Source of the DNA: Rhizopus sp. PT2906
Lineage: Eukaryota > Mucoromycota > Mucoromycetes > Mucorales > Rhizopodaceae
DNA length: 64,000 nt
Reading direction: 5' to 3'
Assembly: GCA_025529335.1 (NCBI GenBank)
Contig: JAMYHX010000006.1
Span: 124,001-188,000 of the forward strand
Shown piece after piece: positions 31,900-42,647 of this stretch. The translations under genes were made by a program, and so were the position numbers. Within the stretch, counting starts at the first letter, position 1. Each line of letters opens with the position of its first letter. The notes beneath the pieces are model-generated. The model was not told the DNA's origin. It saw only the letters and a list, made by a program, of their open reading frames with translations, and searched no databases.

Positions 31900-32235
31900 G
31901 TGAAAAGGTGAAAGAGCTGAGGAAAAGAGAAAGTGAGAGAGAAAGAGAAGGGGGGATGAGTTGTTGTTGAGTTAATGTACAAGAAAAAAGCAAGACACAA
32001 ATTTAGCGCAACGGCCCCTTCTGTTCAAAACTTTTTTTCCCTTCCCAATCACAATTTGAGCCCCGACTGGTCTTCTTGTGACGTCAAATTTATTAGAGAT
32101 AATTTTAGGCACACCAAACTTTTGCACCATAGCTGATTTCACATTTTCTTCGCGCACCACATTTTTCGTAAATACCCAATGAAAAATACTGCTATTTCTT
32201 AAAAAATATTTTATTTATTTATCTTTGTCTTTCTA

Positions 32236-33845
32236 AATAAATGTTTGATGGTAACTCTTCTATTTGATTGCTTCTTAATACAACTTTTCTATAAAGCTGT
32301 TCGACTTGAAGCTTCCACAAACTGGTAACTTCGTCAGGCCTTAGATTCTCTACAACTTCTTTCAGCATCTTCAACTTTTGCACCATTTCTTCTGTTCTCT
32401 TTGCAGTTCAGGTTCAGGTTCAAGCTGCAATCCTGCAATGATTGATACTTCAATATAAATTGGGCCATTAAAATGGAAAGCGTTAGATTTTTCTTTTTCA
32501 CGAGCATTTGCATTTCTCACCTCTCCAAACATCATATTCAATACAACGTCCCAGAAGGAACATATGCTTACAAGCCTTGTTTCGGTATCGAAAGTCTGGG
32601 CAACTACAAGGCTTTACCGTATCATTTTCAATACGAACTTCATAAGTCTCGTCTGCATTGTTGAACGACTGAACATTGTACAAGCTAGCTCTTTCCACTT
32701 CAGAAATCATGTCCATTGCCACATGGATGCTGACTTCTTCAGCTTCAAGCTCCCTTCTTCTTGCTTCTCTTGCTTCAGGTCCCATTCTTCCAACACTCAT
32801 TCTGATACGATTTATGTTGTTCAGAAAGTCTTCTTCAACGCCATTATCAGGATATACATCAGTCTGTCTACTCTTCTATTTCTTCTTCTTTGCAAATAAC
32901 TAGTCTTGACTTGGTTGTGCCAACTTTCAACGTAGTTATTTGTTTCCATGTTGGTATATCTGCCTGACTGATAGGCTCTTGTCCACTTTATAAATCTGTC
33001 GTTATCCAAATAGTTGTTCTTGAAATAGAGCATGAATGCTGGGTATATGCTGAACTCTCGAATGAATTGGCTGAGCTTTCTGGTATATTCAGCTCTACTG
33101 TTCTCCCACATCATCCCTTTCAATTGTGAGATATCTTCCTGATGCGCTCTTTTGCTATCTGATAGACTTTCAAGCACAAGCTTGGCTCGTACTTGCTGTA
33201 ATACTGCTCTCAGTACATGAAAAAGACACCATTGAATGTTGACAGATGGAAATATACTGCGAATCGCATTTTCTTCCACATCGCTCATGTCAAGCGTAAT
33301 CTTTTCAGGACAGAGGCTGGCAGAATGTTTTAAATGGTAGAGCCAGTGACTTACAGGCAAGAAAGATCTATCAGTAGTGAAGAGGTATGCAGCAGGACAG
33401 CCAGTTTCAGTTTCTGCATGCCTGATCATCAAAGTATACAACAGGCCATCTTTAAATACAGTCGTATTATGCGTTGCATCCAAAGAAAAATCCTTTGTTT
33501 CGGCTAAAAGGGATGCTTGCCAAGTTGAGCAAAATCCAAAGGCGAATGAACTGTCGTAGTCATTGTCGATGTATACGTTGTAATTCTTTGATTCCAAGTG
33601 GTTCAACCAGAATTTGACAGATGCTTACTGATCGTCATGCCTCTTGTAAACTCTTTCAAATACTTTTCTGAAGATGTTGTACTCATCTTCACTATGAATA
33701 AAGTCATCCCTGTGAGGAATGCTTGTTGAAGCTTCACTGTGAGAGCGAAACTTGTATTATATCCTTCTTGCAGTCGCTGAAGAATGACTTCTTTGACATC
33801 TGCAGGCAGAGAAAGGTACTGAAGATCCTCTGCAGAGCCGAGTAG
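32236..33845 (-). pseudogene. Broken MULE transposase with SWIM zinc finger
   Basis: The minus strand encodes a Mutator-like transposase: the DDE-type core (FSLDATHNTTVFKDGLLYTL, then ITLDMSDVEENAI and QWCLFHVLRA), the MULE spacing of D, D and a later E (NYVESWHNQVK), and a C-terminal SWIM finger CSCPDF...CKH at about 32560. It is broken by an in-frame TAA at 33625-33627, by frameshifts near 33700 and 32815 and again downstream of the SWIM finger, and it ends in a coiled, charged tail near 32236. The 5' limit is where its frame meets the Tc1-like relic around 33845. Terminal repeats were not found. It is a dead copy, but the core is long enough to classify confidently. Confidence 0.85.
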
Positions 33846-34449
33846 AATGAAAATCTGCTTTTTTCAACGAAAGGTTGCATTCACGTCTCATAAAGTTATA
33901 AACCGTGCTACGCGAAACCTTAAGATCACTGAATCGTTTCAATAAATGCTTGGTCACTTCAACAACAGTTGCAGAAGGATTAGCGTCAATGGATTCAACA
34001 ACAGCCGTTTTATGCTCTTCGGTCAAGATTTATTTACGACCAACCTGCTTACAATTATCAAAAATACTGTCAGAACACGCATTATATTGCTTAACCCATC
34101 TCTGAGCAGTTCGAATGTGAATGCCCAACTGTTTCGCTGCAGCTGACGCACTCATATACTTTTCAATCTTCAGATCAAAAAATCTAGCTTTATCCTGGGC
34201 AGTATAGCGAACATAGTCTCGTTTTATACTTGCCTCCTTCATACGAATGTCTTCATCTTTTGGCTTCTCTATTCGCATTGGACAAGCCGAAGAATCGTTG
34301 GAAGCTGCACTTTTCAAGTAATCAGTGTGAGTGGCAATTGTTTCAACGACAAACTCATTCTGATCAACAACGTGGTCCATGGGCTCAGGGCCACCATTCT
34401 CATCGACGACATTTCCATGTCCATCTTCAAATAAAAATATTGTACTCAT
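33846..34449 (-). pseudogene. 5' part of a Tc1/mariner-like transposase, truncated by the MULE relic
   Basis: From an ATG at 34449 the protein begins MSTIFLFEDGHGNVVDENG, parallel to the 45.0-kb copy (the shared GHVVDENG/GNVVDENG start), then the helix-turn-helix region SASAAAKQLGIHIRTAQRWVKQY. An in-frame TAA at 34030-34032 interrupts it; the frame resumes with TEEHKTAVVESIDANPSATVVEV and VSRSTVYNFMRRECNLSLKKADF, then switches to MULE sequence near 33845. The catalytic domain is absent. The order implies that the MULE inserted into, or replaced the 3' part of, this element. Confidence 0.8.
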
Positions 34450-34508
34450 ATTAAAAAGTTTTGAAAAAAGAGTCAACACAGATGAAAAGGTCTACTTTTA
34501 TATTTTTT

Positions 34509-34582
34509 GGGAAGCACTACATGCACGAAAAAATTCACGAAAAAATGAATTAGTTAATTTTTTCGCGCATGTAGTGTTTTCC
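34509..34582. repeat. Palindrome built of two head-to-head transposon ends
   Basis: Two 27-base arms (34509-34535 and 34556-34582) are inverted copies matching at 24 positions; both contain CACTACATGC followed by a run of A. The arms are separated by 20 bases. The same CACTACATGC core forms the outer end of the element at 6.6-7.0 kb. Its place just upstream of the Tc1-like transposase start suggests that one arm is that element's left terminal repeat. Confidence 0.6.
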
Positions 34583-35301
34583 TATTATTATCTGTGTGAT
34601 GGTTACTAAACGAAGCTGAAGATGACACAGAGATAACAGATCAATAGGTTCTATAGGCATTAAAGAATGCTTCAGGTAATATCATCAGTGAAAATATTAT
34701 ATAATGCAGATACTGAGCGCAATATTTAGTGATATACTATCTGGAGTAAAATGTTCAAAGGAAAAGGTATTCCTATGTTATTCCTCAGTCGAAAATATGA
34801 ATAAAGAAAAGCAAGCCTGTTCATCTCAAACCTCCTGATGATATGACGGCTACAATCGAATTGCCTCATCAGACTTTAATCTTTTAAGCAGCGACTAAGA
34901 CTGCACAGTTTGCTGCTTCCCTCCTCTGGATCCATTATCCCACCCAGACCTACTAAATATACCTTCAATGCATAAGAGATAAACATACAGTGACAAGTAT
35001 GATTTCTTCAAGCTGATAATGTTGTAAAATTTAATTACACTCACTCTGAAGCTTACGCAGCATATTTGTACTCCAATTGAAGCCATTTTAAGTAATTCTA
35101 CTTGCTTTTCTCTTCAGCACTGCCACACTTCAATTGAGGTTACAGAAAGGTATCTTTTAGCTTTGTATTCTTTTAGACTTGAATCCCGTAATTAATCTTT
35201 TGATCCTATAAGCAAGATCTTGCTTTCTATTCTCATCACTTTATTTGCATTACAATGGGCTTTTATTGAACCAATGACAAAACATTGTACTGCGTGACTA
35301 C
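34583..35301. other. Stretch without a supported gene
   Basis: No start-to-stop gene could be built. Short protein-like pieces on the plus strand (for example around 34825-34890) may be further transposon debris. Downstream lies the 3' end of the DinB-like gene. Confidence 0.4.
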
Positions 35302-35970
35302 TTATTTTCCATTGTATTGAAGAGTAGAAGGTGCCACACCAAAATCAACAGGAACTGACAGACCAAGTTCGATACAGATGGCTTTAATAGAAGCATAGTG
35401 ATGAATCTATAGAGAAAAGACATTAAATAAATAGAAGCCTATAATTATCATTATACTGACAGCATGAATACAGCAATAGAATAACTCCCTTCCAAAACTA
35501 GACTGAAATTGACATGGTTCATGATCTGAAGCATGGATGGTAGCCGTGAGAGAGACAGGAGTATCGAGTGATGTATGATCATTTAATTTGATCGTCTCTT
35601 GTATTTCTCTTATTTTCTTTTTTGCCATGGATCGTTCATTTTCAGCAGGAGTCTATATTAAAGTGATGAGTACATAAATAAACACATGTATAATCCTTAC
35701 ATCTCTCTGTCTTATGTCATAGTTTATTGTGTTGGACGATAGTTGTTGATAAAGTAATTGGAAATGATCACAAAGATGCCTCTAGCAGCACTGAGTTTTG
35801 TCTTGTCATTTATTTTTCTTTTTTTTTTATTATTACCTTAGATGTTTACCTATTGTACTCGCTGGCATTACGTTGGATTCATATGTGAACTGATCATCAT
35901 TTAAACAATCAAGTAATAGAATCAATTGATCAAGTAAATCAATGGCTGTCTTTGATAGTTTAGTCGTCAT
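35302..35970 (-). CDS. DinB-like four-helix-bundle protein
   Basis: Four exons (35970-35837, 35779-35701, 35652-35461, 35406-35302) give 169 residues. The layout fits the DinB/YfiT metal-binding superfamily: a first helix, then IGKHLRHLCDHFQLL with the first His set, YDIRQRDTP, and FGRELFYCCIHAIHHYASIK with the HAxHH pair on the last helix, ending GVAPSTLQYNG. Such proteins in bacteria bind a divalent metal through three His and act as thiol-dependent transferases or remain of unknown role. Reaction and partner are unknown here. Two splice sites are atypical: the third donor is GTCAGT and the first acceptor uses the second AG of TAGAG; both are chosen because they rebuild the conserved motifs. 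A bacterial-like family in a fungal gene with introns may reflect old transfer. Confidence 0.75.
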
Positions 35971-36214
35971 TTTATTTTAAAAAATATAAAGAAAAAAGAG
36001 AGAGAAAAAAAAGGAATTTGTTATATTTTATATACTTGTCTCGATTGCATAATATTGCGTAGAATAAAAAAATTACTCACGCCTAAAGTGATATCATCTG
36101 AGAGAGACATAGAGACAGAGAAAAGGGGTATCTTTGTTAGTATGAATTAGAATTCACTTTTCTATTGGTTATTTTTTTATTTTCTTTCTCTTCTTTTCGA
36201 AATAAAAAAAAAAA

Positions 36215-39134
36215 ATGAGACTACTTGTGCCAAGGTTGACTTTCCTATGGTTAACCTTGCTATCCATTGTTACAGCCATGAAGTTTGACGACTTCAAGAC
36301 GTGTTCACAGTCTGGCTTTTGTCGACGCAATAGAGCTTATGCAGACCAAGTGACCACATCGCCATATCAATTAGTACCAAACTCAATCCAAACAAATAAT
36401 GACCATGTCTATGCAGAAATAATCAACAAGGAAACCCGTGTGATGATGACGATGGATGTGTACGTGTTGCAAGATAATACAGCTCGTGTTCGAATTAATG
36501 AAAAGAATCCCATCAAACCACGTTATGATGACCATATAAAACACACTCTTTACTCTGAACCTCAACTTGCAGGTCAGAGCACAGTGGATAGTCAAAAAGA
36601 GGTCATCATCAAAAACAAAGAACGCACCATCGTCATTCATCCTGATCCTTTGCGTATCGAATTCTTGGTTAATGACCAACCTGTCATCACTCTCAACGAA
36701 CGTGGATTCTTCAACTTTGAGCACCTACGACTCAAAGATGGTGAGAGCGGACAAGACGATCTTTGGGAAGAGACGTTCAAGACGTGGACAGACCCAAAGC
36801 CGAATGGCCCCGAATCAATTGCGATGGATATCACTTTTCATGGATTTGGTCATGTTTATGGCATTCCCGTAAGTAGTACTTTTGAATGATAAAAAGAATA
36901 GGCATAATTACTTCCTTGGTTAGGAACACGCATCAAGCCTTTCGCTCAAGGAGACCAGAGGTGGAGAAAACGCATATGAGGAGCCTTACAGGTTATACAA
37001 TACCGACGTATTCGAGTACGCTCTCGACAGTCCTACTGCTCTCTACGGATCTGTTCCTTTCATGATTGCACACAAACACAAGATGTCAGCAGGTATCTTT
37101 TGGATGAACCCTTCAGAGACATGGATCGATATTGTCAAGACCAAAGAAGGCGCACATGGGGTAAGCAGTTGAGAACAGTTATGCAGGAACATGTTTCTGA
37201 TACTGTACCTATAGAATCTGGCACAAAAGGTGATGAGTTCACCTGTGACAAGCACCAAGACGCACTGGATATCCGAAGCCGGTGTTCTGGACGTCTTTAT
37301 CTTTCTTGGTCCTTCAACCAAGGATGTCCTTCGTCAATACACCCAATTAACAGGCCCACCTGCCCTACCTCAAATGTTTGCAATTGCCTACCATCAATGT
37401 CGATGGAACTATATCAACCAACGCGACGTGCTCGACGTTGACAGACAGTTTGACGAAAACGATATGCCATACGACGTGATCTGGCTCGATATTGAATACA
37501 CCGACGAGAAAAAGTATTTCACTTGGGACTCGGCCAAATTCCCTGACCCCATCTCGATGGAGGAAACACTCGATCGCAAGGGTCGTAAACTCGTGACGAT
37601 CATTGATCCTCACATCAAGCACGCGGACGGATACAACATCATTGAGGAGGCCAAGGAAAAGAACTTGCTCGTGAAAAAACCGGATGGTTCAGACTATGAC
37701 GCTTGGTGTTGGCCTGGTCAGTCCTCATGGGTCGATTTTGCTCATAATGAATCATACCAGTGGTGGAAGAGTAAGTTTGCATTTGATCAGTTCAAGGGTA
37801 CAAGAGAGAACGTACACATATGGAACGACATGAATGAGCCTTCTGTATTTAACGGCCCAGAGATTACGATGCAAAAGGAGATGATTCATGATGGAAAATG
37901 GGAGCATCGTGTGTTACATAACCTCTACGCTTTCTTATCAGTAAGTTTCCTTTTATATTTTTTGTCATTTTGGTTGCTTATATCTTTTAGCATTCTGCTA
38001 CGACAGATGGTGTAAGAGAGCGCACGGCTGTTCAAAAGCGTCCGTTTGTCTTGACCCGAGGATTTTATGCAGGCGTTCAACGTATAGGTCCTGTTTGGAC
38101 AGGCGATAATATGGCCAACTGGGAATCACTTTACTACAGCAACCCCATGATCCTCTCCAACGGACTCGGTGGTGTTGTCTTTTCAGGCGCTGACGTGCCT
38201 GGATTCTTCAATAACCCGACGCCTGAGCTGCTTGTTCGTTGGTACCAGGCTGCAGTATACCAACCCTTCTTCCGTGCTCATGCTCATATTGATACCAAGC
38301 GTCGTGAACCTTACTTGTCTGAAGAACCATATCGATCGATGACACGAGCTGCTCTTCGTGAGCGATATGCTCTTTTACCCTATTGGTACACACTTTTTTA
38401 TGAAGCCTATAGCACTGGAACACCCATGATGCGACCCATGTTTATGGAGTTCCCTGAGGACGAACATTTGTTTGCTACAGAGGATCAATTTATGGTTGGC
38501 GAAGGTATTCTTGTCAAACCAGTGACTGAAGAAGGCGCGCAGTCCACCAATGTCTATTTCCCTGACAATGAGGTACATAAATTAGACTATGAGAGAAACA
38601 AGATAACTCATAATGAAATAGGTGTGGTATGATACCAAGACATTCCAAGCTGTTGGCAAGTCAGGTTCTCAGACTGTATCTGCACCTCTTGATACCATTC
38701 CTGCCTACTACCGTGGCGGTCAGATCATTCCTCGTCGGGAACGTATCAGACGCAGCTCAAGATCGATGAGACAGGATCCTTATACACTTGTCATTGCTCC
38801 CTCTAAGGACCGTATTGCTCGCGGCACACTTTACATGGACGACGAAGAGACGTACGATTATCAAAGAGGCATCTACGCTTACACCACCTTTAACTACGTC
38901 AACGGAGAACTCTCGTGCAAGACCGAAGGTGATGCCGCATTTGCCGAATCTCATCGATCGATCCGTATCGAACGTCTCTATATTTTAGCTTCCAAGAAGC
39001 CAAGAGGTGTCAAGGTGATCTCAGGTGACAGTACGGTCGAATTGGAATATACGATGGATAATGACGTCTTGACAATCAAGGATCCCAAAGTGTCAGTAAC
39101 CAAATGTGGATGGCGAGTGGTTGTTTATCAATAA
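36215..39134 (+). CDS. Glucosidase II alpha subunit (GH31)
   Basis: ER enzyme that trims the two inner alpha-1,3-glucoses from N-glycans and so feeds the calnexin cycle. Five exons (36215-36868, 36924-37160, 37215-37940, 37991-38572, 38622-39134) give 903 residues, typical. A signal peptide opens the protein (LVPRLTFLWLTLLSIVTA). The GH31 nucleophile motif is WNDMNEPSVFNGPE and the acid/base region lies near TGDNMANWESL and GADVPGFFNNP; VYGIPEHASSLSL is the usual upstream mark of glucosidase II. There is no transmembrane segment or HDEL-type tail, fitting a subunit kept in the ER by its beta partner. The convergent LYRM2 gene ends only seven bases away. Confidence 0.93.
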
Positions 39135-39141
39135 ATCTTTT

Positions 39142-39550
39142 TTATTTCTTGTTGACATGAGCTAAAGAAACAGAGTTTTGAAGGGTGTGCATTTGATGTT
39201 TCCCTGAAGATATCAGTGACTTGATATTATCCTAATAAATAAAGTTTAGCAGGGTATGTAATTCTATAGATCTCACATGTACAATATTGGTCTCATGACG
39301 ATGTCGTTCAAAGTCGGCTCTTGCCCAGTGAATGATCTCTTTGGCATTTGACTTATCCATGCCTTTGGTGCATCTGACAATTTGTCGATAAAGTGAAATG
39401 ACTTGTGCTCGAAGAAGAAACTTTTGTGTTGGGTGATTAGTATATTTATTAGACTTGGTCTCTCTCTCTTACGTGATCTAGTGTGAGTCCTTCTTTGAAA
39501 AAACGAGGCACAGGTGGTGCCTTTTGAAAGCGGACTACGGAGTAAAGCAT
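39142..39550 (-). CDS. LYRM2: LYR-motif protein LYRM2-like
   Basis: Three exons (39550-39473, 39420-39283, 39231-39142) give 101 residues. The LYR motif is in QVISLYRQIVRCTKGM, followed by KEIIHWARADFERHRHETN and a C-terminal helix ISSGKHQMHTLQNSVSLA, all as in LYRM2 proteins. LYR proteins sit in the mitochondrial matrix with acyl-carrier protein and help assemble Fe-S or respiratory complexes; LYRM2 has been linked to complex I in animals. The N-terminal FQKAPPVPRFF precedes the fold. The second intron begins GTACAT. The family could be another small LYRM member, but the RRADFERHR-type block favours LYRM2. Confidence 0.75.
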
Positions 39551-39591
39551 TAAAGGAAATAACAAAGAGAAAAAAAAAAGTCAAGATATTT

Positions 39592-40060
39592 TTTTATTAA
39601 TATAGCAATGAATCCATCTTATTTCAAAAGTGCTGTCAAGATAGTAGACAATTAAAAGATCATGGTCCCACAAATCAATGCTGTTCAAAAAGCGTAACAC
39701 TTGATCAAGACATTCGGGGATGTAGACAGTCCTAGACTTTTTTGTTTGATCGAGAATAGCACCAGTAGCATATGAGTATGCCGTTAAAGCATCATACATA
39801 ATGAGCTTGAATATCATAATCCCTCCATAAACCGAGATGTATACATACTCTCTCTACTTCACATACAACGCTACAGCTTCTCTATTGAAAAGTAGAATAG
39901 GGTGATTGTATGCCCTGTGCTTTTAAAATAACAGGCTCCTCTGGATGTTTTATAATCACGAGCCATTCTTCACTGTCATTACGAGGTTGAAATATCTAGT
40001 GTCACTAGGAACTCACCAAACGTTCTCTCAAGATAAACCTTGAATAGTGTTCCCTCCATG
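39592..40060 (-). CDS. Unresolved small multi-exon gene
   Basis: Minus-strand coding signal is clear but exon joins are not settled. Pieces are MEGTLFK (about 40056), IFQPRNDSEEWLVIIKHPEEP (about 39930-39995), and a long last piece ending at 39581 (ALTAYSYATGAILDQTKK, IPECLDQVLRFLNSIDLWDHD). A GTTTAT donor with an acceptor at CTAG near 39995 joins the first two in phase; a GTATGT donor near 39846 could lead to the last piece. The protein resembles nothing I can name. It sits between MIC60 and LYRM2 on the same strand. It may also be decayed. Confidence 0.35.
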
Positions 40061-40171
40061 AATTCAATAAATAAAAATCATGGTTACTGACAATCAAAAT
40101 AAATGGGTAAAGATGCGATGATTTCCCTTTGTTTGTATTGTTCATTTTTCTTTTATTAAAAAAAACCAAGT

Positions 40172-42034
40172 CTAATTTGCTTGTAACATGCTGATTAAAG
40201 ATGCTTGTGACTTCATAATCTATTTCAAATAATGAACATCTGCTGATGGTCTATCCTCTATCAACTTACCTCTAATGCTTGTTTTACTTCCAAATGGCGA
40301 CGAGCAGCGTCAAGCCAGTCAAGAGCCAATCGCTTAGGCCAGCCAGTCAGCTGATTAATTTCTCTAGCGGCACTTTCCAAGTCCTTTTCGGTATTAAGAT
40401 AATGTTCTGCACGGGCCAATCTTGCTTCAACATCGTCACCAGGAACAAGGCCCTTCTTTCTGAACATGAGGCTACTCAAAATAATAGACAAGAGATGTGA
40501 TATCATAGAAGCATCTTCATCAGGTATCAGTGCTGCACGACGAACTTCGCGTGCGACAGTTTCAAATCGTGCAGACAGTTCTGCCAATGAAGTGATACCA
40601 TATTGTGCAACATGCTGCTGAATACTGGAAGCTACAAGTTGAAGTAATTCATCACTCTGACGTTCACCCAACTTGGCAAAGGGTGTCTTTGTACTCAATT
40701 TCTTGATGGCGTCAAGTTCTACTTCGAATTGTGTGCGTTGACCGGCCAAAGCAGCCTTCTTCAAGGCATCAATAGCAACAAGAAGTTGGTGTGCTTTACG
40801 ACTGTCGTCTAATAATTCGGCATCTGCTTGAGCAAGTGATTCCAATTCAGTTTGTTTGGCAGCAACAGCTTCAATTTGAGATAAACGACCACCACGTTCT
40901 GTCTCAACCTGCTGTTTAACTTGCTCTACATAGTTGGCCTGGATCTCGATCGCCTTGTTCTTCAATTCCTCTTCAAGTTCAACTAACTTTTGCTGACGTT
41001 GAGCAGCCAATTCCTTAGCCAAGATATCTCTGTGTTCCTGATCGACCTTGGCGGTTTCATTGGCGATTTCTGCTTCAATAGTCTTTATATACTTGTCAAC
41101 ACGTGCTTCATCCTTTTCTTGGAGAGCCTTGACCTTCTCTGACACTTCTTGACGGTGAGATTCAACATGTTGAGATACAGTGGCAAGTTCCTTTTCGAGT
41201 ACTTCAATCTCTGCACGAGCCTTGTCATCTTCTTCCTTGATTAACTTGAAAGCTTTATCTAATGATTCAATATCTCTCGAGGCAAGGTCAACTAATCTCT
41301 TGGCATATCCTTGCATGCCAGCATTGTTCAACACTTGTACCAGATCCTGAACTGTCTTGCCCAAATCGTTCAAGACATCCTGTTCAGATGGAGTGAATTG
41401 AGGAATAGGCTGATCCTCTGTGGTGTGAATAACATTAGCAAAGAGAGCTTCCTTTTTAAACTTTCTACGTCTGGCTGAAGGAGAAGGACCAGTGCCAGGG
41501 GCGGTAGGTGGTGCCTTTTCTCCCTTGAGTTGAGCAATAGCATCCGAGACATATTCGTACCAATCTTGGGCTGATTCCTTTGTGTCTGACGCAAATCGTT
41601 TGACTGTCTCTGCATGGACGGAGGCCATATCCTTCATGTCTTTGGCTTGTCGATAGTAATGCTTCACTCTCTCATCGGCTGCCCAGTCCTCGAGCGCGTC
41701 TAAAAGTTTTTCTCCACCGGGAACATAGGTTGTGTAAGTATCGTGAAATGCTTCGTTCTTTAAGGCATAATAGGTCGCGCCAGAGTAGGCAGTGGCTGAA
41801 AGTGCAGTGAGCCATAACAACTTCTTTCCAACGGATGAGCTCTTTGTTGTGGTTGCTGTATTGGTAATTTCTTCAGTTGTGGTTGAAGTGTATAATCTCT
41901 TTGACTAAAAGCAATATAAATGAGTCAAGGCTAAATTAAGTGTTGGATGTCACCCTTACAGCAGTCAAGCCTACGCTTTTTTTAGACGCAGACGATACGC
42001 ATGTTGCTCGAAGTTTGGAAGCACCTCTTAACAT
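40172..42034 (-). CDS. MIC60: MICOS core subunit MIC60 (mitofilin)
   Basis: Three exons (42034-41960, 41904-40270, 40219-40172) give 585 residues. MIC60 shapes crista junctions in the inner mitochondrial membrane. A basic, Ser-rich presequence (MLRGASKLRATCVSSASKKS) precedes one transmembrane segment (LLWLTALSATAYSGATYYAL, about residues 51-70). A long coiled coil follows (about residues 230-400; Glu/Lys/Gln-rich), and the conserved mitofilin domain ends the protein (FAKLGERQSDELLQLVASSI, ARAEHYLNTEKDLESAAREINQLTGWPKRLALDWLDAARR). The last exon adds 15 residues after a phase-0 intron. Length, order and topology all match. Confidence 0.92.
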
Positions 42035-42353
42035 GGCTTTTAAAATACAAAAAAGGGTGGAAGTAAGCTAAAGATTTTCTCTCTATTAGAGAACAGAGTG
42101 ATTCTTTGCACCAGGGCAAATGTAATCAAACTCAGACGTTGACACATTTCATCCTTCGAACGTCACTATCATATTTAAATACCGTTTGAAATCTGTGATA
42201 CAGTTGAATCCAGCTCTTTCTTACATTGACTTTTGTCAGTGGAAATGAGGGAAAAATTCCCAATTTTCGGATACTCTAGTTCTTACAGCAGGATTCAGAA
42301 ACTTTAGCCTGCTCTGTCTTCAACCAATGATGGACTCTGATGTGTTTGATACA

Positions 42354-42426
42354 AATCATTATAATAGCTCGAGTATAATCCTACAGTAGAGCATACATCC
42401 TACTTTACATTCCTCTATCGCATCTG
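42354..42426. repeat. Left arm of an inverted duplication
   Basis: This 73-base block matches the reverse complement of 46554-46626 with four mismatches, and weaker similarity continues on both sides for about 150 bases. In both copies one frame reads as protein (NSSSIILQ, stop, SIHPTLHSSIAS versus NNSSIILQ, stop, SIHSTLHSSISS), so the arm is probably the 5' end of a duplicated, now broken, gene rather than a transposon end. The stretch 42035-42353 before it has no gene. Confidence 0.65.
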
Positions 42427-42647
42427 CTAAGAATAAGAGTACTGACAACAATAATAGCATTGACCACATTTATCATACTGACAACATTAATACTCCCTAT
42501 AAAACTCACACAAAAAATTAATTTAATAATATTCAGCTCTTCTTTTTATAATGTAATTCGCCTTTTTACAATAACAGAGCTGAATACAACACTCCCCAGA
42601 TGATCGTGTGGAAATCTCATTTTTTTGTTTTTTTTTTGCTAACCATC

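Noticed and set aside
31972..32160. Minus-strand open frame of 62 codons upstream of NDUFV2
   Set aside because: No motif, no splice partner, and it lies between a leader and a MULE relic.
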